Shown here: positions 33,672 through 48,000 of the stretch, in pieces | Numbering within the stretch: position 1 is the stretch's first letter | How the letters are laid out: each line of letters begins with the position of its first letter | NCBI GenBank assembly: GCA_029948255.1 | Contig: JALIZF010001881.1 | Coordinates: forward strand, 248,001-312,000 | DNA length: 64,000 nucleotides | Origin: Telmatactis stephensoni | Taxonomy: Eukaryota > Cnidaria > Anthozoa > Actiniaria > Isophelliidae | Direction of reading: 5' to 3' | Translations under genes and position numbers: made by a program | Notes under the pieces: generated by a model | What the model was told of the DNA's origin: nothing | Seen by the model: only the letters and a program-made list of their open reading frames with translations | The model's database searches: none

Positions 33672-36600
33672 CATATAGGCTGAATAACATGTCATTGCTG
33701 TACTCATATTCAAGTAGTACTTAATGTATTTGAGCAATTAAGAATCACATGGAAAGTGAACCGTTCAAGCGTGCATCTTAAACACCTACAAAGGTTACCG
33801 AGTTAATTGTACGCATATTTCATTTACGTTTCCAAATCAACTGCCTCCAAACCATTTCCTCTTACGACTTGTTAGCTCTGTTGTAGACTTCTTTGTGAGC
33901 TGCCTTGCCATCGGGGAATGAGCAATTCCGATGGTTTATAAATAAAGATGATGATGTTCGTAAACGTAAGTGAAACGTAAGTTTCATAAGTTTGAGTTTT
34001 ATTGGAAAAATACTAAATCTGGCATATTTATATAAGTACAATGACACCATAGATAAGCGAGATACAGTACTACTTTAAACAATCGTTGCCATTACCCTGC
34101 ATTTCTATTTAATTTAGCAGCTTTCAAGCTGAATGTAAAGATATATGGCAAATGAACGACTGGGGGCCTCAATTAAACCTCAATTTGGTTTCCAATTTTC
34201 GCTTTGGATTAACACTTTGATTTGACTTTTATCAACCTGTATCAACTACAAACAACCTAAACCTTCCGAAGGAAATCATTTTAGCTTGTACAACGTTAAC
34301 ATTTATTTTTTACTACTAGAGCAGGGGGTCGTAAAGGGGGTATGGAAACCGCAAAACCTCAAACAAAATTGAGGAAAAAACCCGCAAAAATCGTCAAAAT
34401 CTCTTACACGGCAAACCGTGTACAAAATCCGAAGTCAAAAACCACAACTACCGCAGGTTAGGATAAAAAACAACCGCAAAAACGCATCACCGCAAACCCT
34501 TACGTCCCCCTTTAAGAAGTTGAATGTGACAAAATTAAAAAATCCACTCTTAAAATAACATTTTAGTCACTACAGGATTCAATTTATATTGTTAAATGGA
34601 CCTTGGTCAATGTTGTGTTAGACAAGTCCCTGGAGGCAATTTGCACCGCCGGGTGTGGATGATATTGGAACATATACCATGCCATGCTGATTGTCACAGT
34701 ACTACTACTCTAAATAAATCAAATGTTTTTTTAGACCACGCTCTAATCACGCTACAAGTATCCAGTTGAGTTTCCCCGAGGCTCGATGACTGCGTGTTTT
34801 TTTAATGTCTCTAAATAAAGTGTCTCGAGGCAGTTTTTCAATGACTACACTTCACTTTTCATGTTAGAAAGTGTGCAGCTTTTTATAATACTAGAGTGAT
34901 TCAAACCTACAGTGTAAAATAGTTTTAGAAATATATAGTTAGAAATATTCGACGAAGACTATTTTTTGCGTGAGCTTAGCCGTCTTAGCTCAGTTTGGTA
35001 TTGATTCGTGGATAGATAAATCAAAATTAAATTGATTCAAACCTACAGCGTAAAATAGTTTTAGAAATACATAGTTAGAAATATTCGACGAAGACTATTT
35101 TTTGCGTGAGCTTAGCCATCTTAGCTCAGTTTGGCGGTATTGATTCGTGCGTAAATAAATCAAAATTAAATTAATTATCTTTTATCTTTTTAATCACATT
35201 TTATTAGGGATATTGATTTATTTATTATAATATTCAAGTTTATTTTTTTTAGATATTTTATTATTATCAAGAATTTTTAATATGATTATTCAATTTTTTA
35301 TTGTTTTATTTCATAGCGCATTTGAAAACTGTAATGTTGAATTTGTGCTTTATAAATAAATTATCATTATTATTAAATAACTGTTCAACATTCTATTTTT
35401 CTTATTTTCTCCCCAAGTCTTTGCAAGCTTTCTGATGGCCTAAATTCCCATTGTTTTTACTCAAAGCACTTCACCTTCGCCCGCCATTTTGAAGTAAGAT
35501 CCTGCGATAAAATCAGCAGAAAGGTTTTTGCGCACACTCAGATTGAATTAACATTAGCCAATCAGTGGTTTTTGAGTCGTGTCGTTGACAGTTGTTGGTC
35601 CGCTGTTAAAACGGCCCTAACATTGTTTTACGCTTTGATGATCACAGAACAAAATAAATGTTGGCTGAATTAAGTGGTGTTGGAAAACATCCAACATGTT
35701 GGAGCAAAGAGTGTTGAGAGTTGTTGGCCAACATTGTTGGTAACGTTTGCACGTGGCCTATTCATGGTTCCACAACTCCTTAGTTACTGTTGCTGTGCCC
35801 GAAAAGCCATTTTATAAGAAAACGGCACAAGAATAAGTAAGATTGCAAAAATTGTAGGTAGAAATTTTATTAGATGAATCTTCTACCAAAATGAAACTTG
35901 TTAAAACTTTAAAATCTATATACAAACAACAATCTAAAGATCTTGTTCGTCGGACAAGGCTATGGACTGATTGGACGTCTGTTTGTTCGTTATTGTTTGA
36001 GTGAACCATGGATTACCTTTGTCGTCGTGATATCCAATCGTGGTTGGCTATTAACCAGTAGCGGATTCAGGATTTTTCTAAGGGGGGTTCCATTTTTTAA
36101 AGCCAGCTGTGTATAACACTTTATTCTTTGGTCGATGTTTGACAAAAAATATGGCTTAAAACCTTGAAGGGGGGTTCCGTGGAACCCATGGAACCCCCCC
36201 TGGATCCACCACTGTTAACGTCTTGTTATGACCTCGTTCATGATTCCTGTGACTCCCCTCCCCACTCCCTTTTGTTTCAAACAATTGTTGGCGAACGAGA
36301 AGCGGTAATGCACTCGTGACTAGACGGCAAAGGATTATGGGTAAATGCAAAACTTTACTCACATTACATCACCAAGTGCATGAAAAACTTTGCTGTATTA
36401 GTACGAAGCAAGCTAAATATAAATTAACATACGTGTTGATATTTATGTGGCTTAAAAGCTTTAGTAATTTCTATCCATACTCCTTTTCGGGAGACTTGAA
36501 GTATTTTGCCTAACAACGTTTTCTAAAATAGCTAGTTGTGTGTAGCGCATCATCGAGATTTGTTTTTGGGATTGTTCTGAAAGTTTATAGGGATCCAGAA

Positions 36601-37468
36601 GAATTAAAATACGTATAATAAGGTACGTTGCGAAACAAAAGAATGAAGGATTGTTTCACGGTGAAACATATTGTTTGCATCGGTAACACACACACATATA
36701 TTTTGTCATCAATTTTATTTGTGTTCTGACTACAATCAATTCCAGCTCCATGACTATGAATCTTATCTTCTTACATTAAACAAGAAAAAATAAGAAATCT
36801 TCTCTACCTAAAGACAGAATGAACAAAATGAGTAAATAAATAAAATAATTGATAATCAATAGATATCAATATAGACTTAGTTAATCATTTCACAAGAAAA
36901 ATAAACGCAATGATATAGAAATAAAATTAAATAAAATAAAATGATAAAAAGGCGACTTTGGGCAACCGCAATTTTACTGTTTGACGGTTACAGTAAGCCA
37001 ATTAAATATTGATAATTGACAATATTATTAATTGATTTTAACAAAAATGGACTATTGTGTGTCGTGGATCATATAATGCAGTATAATTTTTGACTAGAAA
37101 AATAATGAGGAATCTGCAAAAGGCGGAATTTAATATAGCGAAGGATCAGTTTCGACTTGGTATCGGATCTCATGAATTTGTTAATAGTTTTAACCGACTT
37201 AAAATGTTACACAATGTCTTTGAAAATACACACATTTGGAAGAAATGTTATTCCACAGTGAGATTCCCACGCTTGACGGAGTAAAATTTAGGCTGTGTGA
37301 CAGTTGACGGTTAACCCTATTGAGACTCTCTGGCAAGGCAGGAATTTTTTTCCTACGATTTTTACTGGAAATGATTTTTTTGCTTTTGTCCCATCCCCCA
37401 TCACTTTTCTAATGGTCTATCCCTAAGTATTGAATCACACCATGGTTAATGGCTTACCGATTATAATC
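33672..37468. other. Intergenic, repeats only
   Basis: No gene recognised between the PX-SH3 gene start and the protease stop. It holds a possible foldback with GTAAAGGGGG ends (about 34330-34515), the 136-bp tandem duplication listed separately, a repeat rich in GTTGGCCAACATTGTTGG (about 35574-35757), a GC-rich foldback with AGGGGGGTTCC arms (about 36057-36215) and AT-rich sequence. Confidence 0.45.
34898..35169 (+). repeat. Tandem duplication, 136-bp unit
   Basis: GATTCAAACCTACAG-GTAAAA through TAAATCAAAATTAAATT occurs twice in succession (34898, 35034) with only a few differences, so the duplication is recent. Confidence 0.9.
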
Positions 37469-40400
37469 TTAACAAGTTCCGCAAGTCTTTTTGCAGTTAG
37501 TCTTGACATAATTGCTAGAACTACAGTAGCGTTTCCAGCCCGGACATAGTTTGTCTTTGTCAAAGCAAGCTGTGAAAACATTAAAAATTCTATTAACACA
37601 GCACAAAACAGCGATAATGATTTATGGTGAAGATATTGAAACTATCTAGTCACATTCAAAAGCAACCTAATTCATACTATTGCCGTAACTAAAGGTGCAG
37701 TAATACGGTGGGAGCAACAAAATCATGCAACTCGTCGCGCAATATTGTTGCGTTGCAAGTTTACAGCAATGTTACTCGTATTACCGCCCCGCGCGCAACA
37801 TGTCACGCATGCAACAAAAATTGATGATGCAGGTTGCGAATTTTTTTTGCACAAAGTAGAACCACTTACTTTTTGCAACAAGTTAGCTGCAACCTGCAAC
37901 ATCGATTTTTGTTGCGTGACAAGGTGCGCACGGGACGGTAATACGAGTAACATCGCTCTACAACTTGCAACGCACAATGTTGCGCGACAAGTTGCGCTAT
38001 TTTGAAGCTATACAATCTAGTTTAGCCAGGTTCACACTAGCAACGCAAGCATAATCACAAGCAACATGCATTAAGCATGTTTTAAAAAGCATAGGAGCTT
38101 TGCTCATACATGTATCAATATATTTGTTTCAAGAAGATACGCACAGAGGCTGCAGGTGAGTTTTTAAAGCCTGTTTATCACGAGCGATGAAAGCAGAAGC
38201 GAAAGCAACATATGTAGACTCATTTAGGAGAATCAGCCAGCCAGAATGGCCAGATTTTTAATGATACATGTCTGTATTTTCGGTAGCATTCTTGGCAGTA
38301 GCGAGAAACGAGGTGTGAAATAAGCCGTTCTGCCTGGCTGGTACACTGCATGGAAAATGACATTTAGGGTGAAATTTTCACCTAGGTGCGAGAAACTAAT
38401 GTCTACGTGTGTTACTGAGCGGTTGACTGCTTCACTCAACAGTGTGTGTGAAGATCAGGCCTTTTTCTCAAGTTAGCGTGCACATTGGAATTTCGACTTT
38501 AGCCTCGTCTCAAAGCAATAGCTATATCAGACATTGACGGGCCACAAATTCAAAATAACAGCAATACATTTAGAACATACAAGAGTAAAGCTCTATAGCT
38601 AAAAGATCGCCGAGTTTAAAAGATCCAAAAAAATGTGAAAAATCTAAATAATACTTTGTCGTGACCCGTCAGTCGCCCGTCATGGGACTGAGAAAGGGGC
38701 TTACGATCTTGCAGCATGTAAGGAAAGGGCTATGATTTCAACATAAAGAGGATATAGTAAAACTTACATCCACCTCCGCCGCCACCACCTACAAATCAAA
38801 ATTCAGACCAGACGTTAGTTTTATTGTCGAAGTTATTCAAAACATTGATAATTAACGTTTTGCTGGCCATAACCAGTTGGTTAGTTGGTTAGTCGGTTTG
38901 TTTGTTTGTTTTATTGTTTTTGTTTTTGTTTTTGTTTGTTGGTCTATTTGTTTGTAAAACGTTTTTTGGAGTAAAATACATAAAATTGAAATACCCAATT
39001 TAGTTTGGAACGCCTTTTATGTGTGTGTGTGTGTGATCAGTATTTAAAGAAAGTAAGAAATGCAGGCCAGAAATTGGTCTTCAAATACATCTTGAAGAAC
39101 TTTAGCTAAACGCAATTGATAATTTCAACTATTAACTATAAGCTTTGAAAACTTCCTGCAAATGTCCGAGTTGTTGCTTGTTGTTTGTTTGTTGAGACTG
39201 ACTCATTGTTTGGCGTTAGCCTTTCTCATTCATTTGCTAACCAGAGAACATTGAACAAAGCAACTTGTAAAATGTTACTATGAAAACGGTTGGCAGTCAT
39301 GGACATTTGCATTACAATAATTTGCTAAAAGGGCTTGGCCAAATCAGTATTTCAAGGGATAATCCCTCTGGAACCCAGTAAACAGTAAAGTAGTAAACAT
39401 GATGTTTCTCCTTACTTCCAATAATTCCGTTGATCCAGTTCAAATGTGCGCTAACCCTCGCAAACACTGTATAGTAATCGGTCCTGCAGTTACTGTGACC
39501 CCAGCTCACTGCACCTCTAAGAACCCATTGGCCGTTCTCTTGGCATACGTATGGTCCACCACTGTCTCCCTGGCAACCACCAGCTTTCCTCTGTCCACCA
39601 GCGCAGATCATGGAGACGGGGTCAACAGGTACTAGGACATTGTTGCGGCGTTGACAGGCACGATCGTCGGCCACAGGGAGAACAGCTTGTTGAAGGATAT
39701 TGGCTCCTTGGCCACCTCCTCGAGTACGTCCCCAACCTAAAAACTCAAAGGGTCACTCTGTTGAAAATCGGGCAAAATTAGAAATCGTCGGCTCCATATG
39801 CATGGTTTTTAACAAATATCTGTCCGCATATTTGCCTGCTATGAATAGGATATTGATTTTTTTGTAAATCTTTCATCAAAATTGTCTTTAACAGACTGTA
39901 TCTGTACGTTTATTTTTTGTGTCCTCGGGTCAATCCCAAAGAAGCCCACTTCCTAAAAGTATTGAATACCCAACAATGAGGTAGAATAAACACCTTTAAG
40001 TGAGCGCAGCTATAAAACTCGTTTTAGGCATCCGTGTTTTATCCTGACATAAAGGCCACCAAACGCGACCGATTAATGGTCTTTGATTGGTTTTATTGCT
40101 TATGAATTATTCATAAGTTTTGGAGTCTACCTGTAATGTAGCAATTAGATCCTGCAGGAATACGGCTTCCTGCTCTTGGCAGACATACAGGGCTGACTTG
40201 AGGGCTTATTCGGGCAGGTGATGACAGTCTCAGCAGAGCCATATCATTTCTGAAATGTCTCATGCTAAAGCCACGATGCATGAACAGCTGAGAGAGACTG
40301 TGGGTTCGTTGGAATTGGGTGCTACCATATTGGCTGTGAGCACCTGAAAATATAACAGAATGAATGTTTTTATTCAGTAACTCAGTAACTCCACATTGTT

Positions 40401-42237
40401 TTCATCTAATTAATGAGACACTGAGACTCACTTACCCTTATATTCACTTTTTGCACACAACACTCAAACTCACATGTAATTACCAGGGGAAAAACGAAAT
40501 ACTCGTTCAAAATAGGGACATTTATATGTGTGAAAATATAAGGACGCTGTGTTTTCGATAGGCGTGCCTTAGACTAAAATGCGTATATACGGAGAGGTTC
40601 GCGCTTTATTCAAGTCGCACTATGACGACCAGCCTTATTTGGTCACGTATAAATGCCGCCCTAACAAGTAGATTTAGCATCGCAAACTCGACGTGAAAGA
40701 CTACTCTGCACGCGCGTGCCCTGAAGAATTATACTCAAAATGACCGTGCATGGCGTCGTCACAGTCGTCATACAAATGAACAAACGTGGTCTTTTCATCT
40801 TACCTGCGTCGCGTTGCCTTTCCTTAATCTGCCTAATGATTGTAGGCTGAGCATATCAGCAATATGACAAAAAAATATTTCATCAAAACTAGGCGCTCTT
40901 AAGCGCATTCAACCATTTATAACAACGGAAAGCGCAATTAAGATCTATAATGCGCTGATAAGACCCCACTTTGACTATTGCAGTGAAGTATGGGGTGGTA
41001 CCTATAAGACTCTGTGTGATCGACTTCAGAAATTACACAATAGGGCAGCTAGAATAGTGAACTATTTAGCAGTAGCATTAATCTTGGTTCCACCCATTTT
41101 GAGTATTCCATACTTTACCTACTACAACTGTGTATCCATTTGGTCTAGGGTTCCTGTTTACACAATGAGCGGCAGTTACAACCCAGTTTGCATTGATCAA
41201 CGAACCACCGCAAATGTGACGACCATTAACGCGAAGAGAAATTTGCCAAGGCCAGGAATGAGGACGAGCATTTTGGCCGTTGACAACACGAGAACTGTAT
41301 GGACGTTTTCCACAGGCTGTAGGAGAAATTGATCACCTTTATTTTCATTTTCGCTATATATTGGTCTTATTCTATTATTGACAAGTGACTTTGTGGGAGG
41401 GGGATGTATTCCACGAAAGGCAGAGTATATATTTGAGAAAGGAACTTATTCAAAATTATGAAAGAATGAAATATGAAATAATACGTACATTTATATTCCT
41501 CTGTCCATAACTATGACCGATAACACACTAGATAGATTATTTTGTGAATCGCAGTGCTACATTTTTTTCAAAAAGTCGGCGCCAGTCGTCCAAAAATCCC
41601 GACAAATATGTCGGTGAGCCTAATCAGTAGAAGGATTTAACCCCTAGGGTTGTTCTCTTGCAACCTCCACAATTATTTTTTTTGTAAAATATTATATTAT
41701 TGTATTAAATGTAGAGTGTGGAAATAAAGAACCTTTGAACCTTTGAAGGATTAAAGTGGTCGACTTATGGCAAGCTCTACACATTTTTGTGCTTCATTGC
41801 AAATTTATGACATCTTTACTGGTGTAAGATGGATAATGCAAGGCATGGTTTCAACAGTCGACTTTTGGGAGGGAACGGAGGACTTATTCAACAATTAACC
41901 CCGTAAACAGGCAAGTATTTTTATTCATGAGGGAACTATGGACGTTGTTACAGTGTGGACACTCGAACCAAGAACACTTCAAGTTTTTTTAAGCTATGAT
42001 TCTCTAATCTTTCTCTCATAATGTTTCAATCACTCTAAGATAAATTATTGAGTTCAAATACTCAAAGTGATCAAAATAAGTCGTATTTCCAAAACAAATG
42101 GCATAAGGAATGCATTTCAATAAAGTGTCAGAAAGCCGTGTTCGAGTGTTCTCACTGTAAGAATTTTTTTCCAAGAACTCACCTGTGATGTAGGAAGGAG
42201 CGAAGCACAATAGTGCCAGACCAACAAAGAGCATCAT
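37469..42237 (-). CDS. Secreted chymotrypsin-like serine protease with C-terminal ShKT domain
   Basis: Complete six-exon gene for 302 residues: 42183-42237, 41119-41316, 40131-40343, 39416-39736, 38768-38788 and 37469-37569, all GT-AG with matching phases. Exon 1 is a signal peptide (about residues 1-18). Activation is expected after Arg28 (SSR|VVNG). The catalytic triad is complete: His69 in TAAHC, Asp118 in NDMALL and Ser214 in GDSGGP. The residue six before the serine (position 189 in chymotrypsin numbering) is Gly208, so Asp-based trypsin specificity is not expected; chymotrypsin- or elastase-like cleavage is inferred. A 21-base exon encodes a glycine-only linker. The last exon encodes a six-cysteine ShKT domain, a fold also found in sea-anemone channel-blocking peptides but common as a tail on cnidarian proteases. 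Digestive, immune or nematocyst use cannot be told apart here. Confidence 0.95.
37727..37995. mobile_element. Foldback element with about 120-bp arms
   Basis: GCAACTCGTCGCGCAATATT on the left against GCAACTTGTCGCGCAACATT in reverse on the right, continuing through GTTACTCGTATTACCG to a central loop. It lies in the intron between the glycine-linker exon and the ShKT exon. Confidence 0.85.
38898..38946. repeat. GTTT/GTTTTT-rich microsatellite
   Basis: GTTTGTTTGTTT then TGTTTTTGTTTTTG units, in a protease intron. Confidence 0.85.
40862..41060 (+). mobile_element. Non-LTR retrotransposon (CR1/LINE-like) RT fragment
   Basis: An open stretch on the plus strand encodes [35 protein letters not shown] and [12 protein letters not shown]. 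This is the conserved C-terminal end of LINE reverse transcriptases. It is truncated at both ends and lies antisense in the protease intron between exons 2 and 3. Confidence 0.85.
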
Positions 42238-45025
42238 GTTTCTGACTTACTGTCGACTAAAGACTAATAAATCTATAAAACTACTTGCCATTTATACTGT
42301 CCCCACAACTGCGCTTAGAGACACAGCAGCACTGGCTGAATAAATGCAGCTGGGAGGATTTTGCAAGACTTTTAAATTGAATTTTCTGGAGAGGGAGATT
42401 TGGTAAACAACGCTCGATTTATATTGAATCAGCTTACAGCACAACTAAAGCTTGTACTAGGGACTTCTATATAGCTTTGATAATAATGATAATAATATTT
42501 ATTGAGGATACTCCATTCATAAGGCAATGATTTTAAGGGAGGTCCTATCAGGATGAACAAAAAGACAAAATATATCTTGATGAATAAATATAGATATAAA
42601 CATAAATATAACAAATGATAAATAATATGCAATAGATTGAATTCGAAACTGATATGATAGAGTGAAATAATTGTATATATAATATATATAAGTACTGATA
42701 AGTTGAAATGATTATATAATTATAAGTTGCAATAATAATATAAGCACATATAAAAATGTAAAAACATTTGTTAATCATGCAATTTATGAGAAAATCTGAA
42801 AAAGGTTTGTTTCTTAGTAAAAGAGATCCTTTTAGGAAAATACGCCATTAATCATATTGTAAAAATTGATTAATTCATGTGGCCTCCCTGGTAATCTGAC
42901 GGTCCATCTAATGGGAGAGGTCGGGTTTGTCGTCCTCGTAGTCGGATCAATGCAACGCTCATGATCAGAATCTAAATAAATAATTAAGGGAAGGTGCTTT
43001 CTTACAATTTGCAACACTGTATAAGCTTTTTATAGCAAATATGGCCTGCCCTCTTCTCGGATAACCCTGCAATGAACATTGAATGGGAATAAAGAACTAC
43101 ACTACTAGTGGTTCATCAGTACAAGCTGGGGAAGTTTACAGTGAGCGAGTGTTTACTGGCCTACAGTGAATGACGAAAGCTGTCAGTGCGGCCTTTATGT
43201 GTGAAAGCCAAATAAAAAGGCCACTTAAGGCGATTCCTCGGTAATTGATCCTACCTATAAAAATCGCTATAAATTGGATATTTTGTAAATTTTGAGTTAC
43301 TTATTTTTTAACAAAAACAAAAACAAAAAAAACGAGGGGGTCATCGTGCTCTTTTAAGAAATATTTGGCTTGAAAGACAAGGGTGTTTTAGCGATTTCGC
43401 GCGCACGTTCGTTGTATTCCGGCTAATTAACGTACGTTGATAAGTCAATCGGGTCTTAGAAATACATTGATGGACTCAGAGTTAGCAGCATTGTAATAGA
43501 ATAAGATTAAATGGCGAGTTGTCTCTTACGAAAGACCATTTTAAGCTTGATAAAATGCATTTTAGGACTTTTTTTTACAAATTTTAGAAACCACTTCCGC
43601 GCGGAAACGTTCGAGTTTGGACATTTTAGTGCGAAAATACGCACGAAAAACGTCATGTTTTCAATGTTTCTACCTATAACTTTTCTTAATTTTCAAACAT
43701 GTTTTGTAAATCATAACAAGAAACCAAAAATGGGGGTCACCGTGCTCGTTAGAGAGTTATTCTCAAATTTACCATCAAATTTGTGGTAAAATCGGCACTT
43801 TTCCGAGAAGGTACTGGGCCGAGTTTTACAAATCTCACTATTTATTCATAACGAAACGGTCTTTTCTGCCAAAAGGCAAACACGGTTTTAGATAAGACGA
43901 TATAGCCCTATCCATAACGTAATGGCACCTTTTTAAAACTATCCTGCAGATAAAGGTGGGCGTACATCCTGGATCGTCGAAACAACTTAAACAAAGCTGT
44001 GTAGCTGTTTCTCACTTTCTCACTATGTATATCATAATTGAATTTGGTGTTATATTATAAAACATTGAAGTTTATGGTGTCATATTTAAATATCTCGAAT
44101 AACTTAATATGCTGTTAGTAAACAGTCGTCAATATTTGTTAGACACCTGCTAGATTTGTTGGCATACTATTGTCATGTTGTTTAGATTCCTGGTATAACG
44201 TTTGCCAGTTTAGTATTCTGTATTCGGGGAAAATACTTTTTTGATTGTTTTTTTACCGGATCGACAAAGCCGAAAAAATGGTTAAATTATTGCAGAAAAC
44301 ATGGAAGAAAATTGTATAAATAAACGTACCTCGCAAACAGCAGTTGTACAATAGTTTGGTTTTAGTTTTTCTCCCCTTTTCCCCTTGATTTAAGCGGTTT
44401 TCCACCCAAATTACTGAGAAATTACCTGAGAAACGTCCTTAATAGGAAAAAACTGATGTTCACGTCTTGCGCGAAAGTGCACGGGCTATTTATGTACGCT
44501 TCTCAACCATGTCAGACCGCGGGTTATGTTACACACGTATTTCAATAAAACGTTGTCGCAGTTCAAAGGAACAATTCTCGTCAAGCCAAGACCGAAATGA
44601 ATGCTGGTTTGGTGCTGGCAATGACTTGTTATCAACAGAATTGAGCGCACTATACTAACAAGCACTGATGTGAAAATGCTTACAATTTGTAATTAGATGG
44701 AAACAATTCTGATATGAACACATTAATTACTGGCATAAAATCAGCATTCGTTTAGGTCTTGACTTGACGCTCGTTGCTCTGAACCGCGACAACATTTTTT
44801 GAAATAAGTCTACATTATTTATATTTTTGCCAGCAAACTACTACGTTGGATAACCCAACTATTCTTTAATCAGCTCAATAAATTAATTGCTACACTATTT
44901 CAAAAAGTGATTTTTTTTCCTACTCGTGCAAAGCCTTTCCTGCTGACTGACGGTGTGTACAATGAACATACTCGTTAAACAACTTTTGGTCCACAAACGT
45001 CTCCTCGGCTGGTGATCATGAGCTT
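42238..45025. other. Intergenic between protease and EGF/fibrinogen-like gene 1
   Basis: No gene recognised. An AT-rich dispersed repeat occupies about 42475-42790. From about 43220 to 43830 there are two copies of a GGGGGTCATCGTGCTC/GGGGTCACCGTGCTCG motif. The same motif is found at 50441 and, weaker, at 63666, so this is a dispersed family. Protease promoter sequence should lie just above 42238. Confidence 0.45.
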
Positions 45026-48000
45026 CTACCGGAGATAAAACTGGCCATTTCCACTGCTTAGAGAAGAGTCGTGATTTGTCATGTTTTTGGCACAAGGATC
45101 GTGTATTGGCCAGTATTTGTCATCGCATGTCTCCAAACGATATATAGGACTCACAAATCCTGTGTTAGAGTCCTTAAACGCAACGCTAAATCCACACTCA
45201 TCGAATAGCAGGTAGTTTGGTATTTTTTTGGGACTGCAGCTTGATGTGGCTTGCTTTAGACTGTGACAGGAATATTTACCGTTTCTCTTTGTTGGAATGT
45301 GTCCTTGAAAAATCATAGTGCAATAGATCCAGTTATTGATGTTGGATTTGATGACAAAGTCGCCAATGCCAAGTTAAACCCCATTTGGTGAAGGCTATTG
45401 CACCAGTGACATTTGGATATAACGAGGCAGCAGCACTTATACTACCATGGCTATTAAGTCCCTTGGGTGTCGGCACGACATAGTTATCAATGTCAGTGAA
45501 ACCAGGATTGAACTTGGCAAATGTGTAGGACCACACCATTGTCCAGCCGTATCCTCTGGTGGTCATATCACAGTAAACTTTGAAGGCATCACTAGGGCTT
45601 TTCAGATTGGTGTCAATCCAGTAGACACCATCAGTACTACTTGGAAATTTCTGTTTGATTAATGCACAGTTCTTCCCAGGGGAGCTTTGGGAAAGGCCGT
45701 TACCTGATGAAAAAGAAAAGAAACAAAACTAATATAATATACCTTCACTGTTCTTCATTATAAGTGTGAGGAAAGTGACAGTGCTCTGAAAAATCTTAAT
45801 ATAAACAACTATTTTAATTATGGTTGTAATAGCAGGCTCGTAACATGGTATATGGGATCAGGGATCAAGTTCCAATTACAAATTATGGCCAGGATCAGGG
45901 ATCAGAGGCCTGGGCTCAGGGGTCAAATGGGTGGGATCGAGGATCAGGGACATTGGGTCAGGATCAGGGGTCAGCTCAGGTTTTTGGAACCAAGGATCAG
46001 GGATCAAAAACTTCTAAAAATATGGGCTCAGGAGCCTAAATTTCCATAAATACCCGGGATCAGTGAGACGAAAATATACCATGTTACGAGCCTGTAATAG
46101 GCTATACGTATAAAGAACGAGTTCTTTATATTACTTATCAAACGTCTAGTTGTCAATTATAATATTTGACCAGAATTTTCCAAGTTTGACTATTTTTGTC
46201 TTAGAAAATCCAAGTTAAAGTTTATGCAAATGAACAAAAATCTTTATCCTGATATAAAGATTTACGTTGCGATAGTGATTTCATTGTGTTTTCTAATGAA
46301 TTATTAATGAGTTTGATAAGTGATATTTAAAACGAGCAGGAGTGTTTTAATTGTGGATATAGACACGAGACCGTAGGCCGAGTGTTTATATCCACGATAA
46401 AACACGATCAGTGAGTTTTTTAAATTACTTCTAAAACCCATCATTTGAAAGTATTATAGCAATGAAGTCGTACATATAGGCATGCGCAGAATAATCAAAT
46501 TTTCATCCCACACGTAAAAAGAATTCTGAACATCAGAATGGCAGAGTGTCCTTGACTCACATTAAAAGTCTCGTTGGTACTGTACGAGGTCAATGATCCG
46601 ACAACTACACTGAGAACCTTAGCTTGTACTGATATAACACTCATGCATAAACATGAGTGTTTTATCAGAGTTAGTTAAAACACTGTTTTATTAATGAGTG
46701 TTTTAACTGATTTTGATAAAACACTCATGTTTATGCATCAGTGTTTATATCTGGTATAAAGGTCTCAACACGTGACCAAATGAACGTCTTCAATTGGTCT
46801 ATTTGCTTATGAATTATTAATGAGTTTTAGAAATGTATTTATTATATATATATCTATACTGTAGTACTAGTCATTGATATTCCGCGAGGATTGGAATTAT
46901 ATTATTGCATTGTATAACATTGCTATTAAATTGTAAATCCATTGTATATTTTTAATAAGATGAATCAATTAAGGTATTATTATTAAATATTACAAATAAA
47001 TGCAAAGCCCAAAATGGCTTTCAGTTATCAGATCTTTAGGCTGTACTTAGCTGAGTAAAATGCAAAAGTCCACCCACTAAAAAATTCGCTTTGATTTCTG
47101 AGATGTTTGCCTTTTAGCAGACAAAATAGTTTTGGTGCATGTCGAGAGAGCCTAGAAACTCCAGTTAGTTTCTTCAAGTGGTAATGCGTTGTTGTCGATA
47201 AATGTATTAGTCAATGTCTTAAAAAAAGAATTAAGAAAGTGATAGTAATTCAGATACAATTCTAAGTATCAAACAACAATTGTGGTTTATGTCATCTTGA
47301 CGGTCATATGTGGCATTTCCGAAGAGGCTACGAAAGTACATCATTTGGTTTTTCCGTCTCGACACTCTTTGAAAATGCCCTGAATAAGTCAAAAAATATC
47401 TCTCGAGGAAAAATTTCAAATATGTTTTGGGATATATTTTTCATAAAGATGACCCAAAGTCTTTTTTTGCTTTGAGCCATGAGTTTGAATTCCATCACTA
47501 CCAGATAATTTCTTGTCTGTCTCCTTTTAAACAATAATTTTATAAACATCTATCACTTACTCACTTCAATTATTGATTTTCCTACTCACCAAAACAAGAA
47601 CCAAGTTCTCCAGTTCCCGTATAGCCTGTTTTACAGGCACAAGTGTAGCTTCCAGGGGTGTTTGTGCATTTGCCGAAGAGAGTGTCACACTCATTACTGA
47701 AGGCACATTCATTGATGTCTAGAAATAGAAAAAAAGAGTCTTTATACTAAATCGATAAAAAATGTATAGTGGATGGAAAGCTAAGAGAGTCTACTACAAA
47801 AACGTTATGTTCGGTAGATTCAAAATGACTAGTGCATCGCAGGTTATATAACAGTCCAGCTCCGAGATCACCTGCCACATACAGAGGAATTGGATAGGAG
47901 GGCTACGTGCATAGAGCTCACACAACTTAATTAGGTCTTGCTAGGAATGACCGATCTTTGTGCACATAACCTCTTTTTGGTTCCTTTTTGTGCGGCAAGC

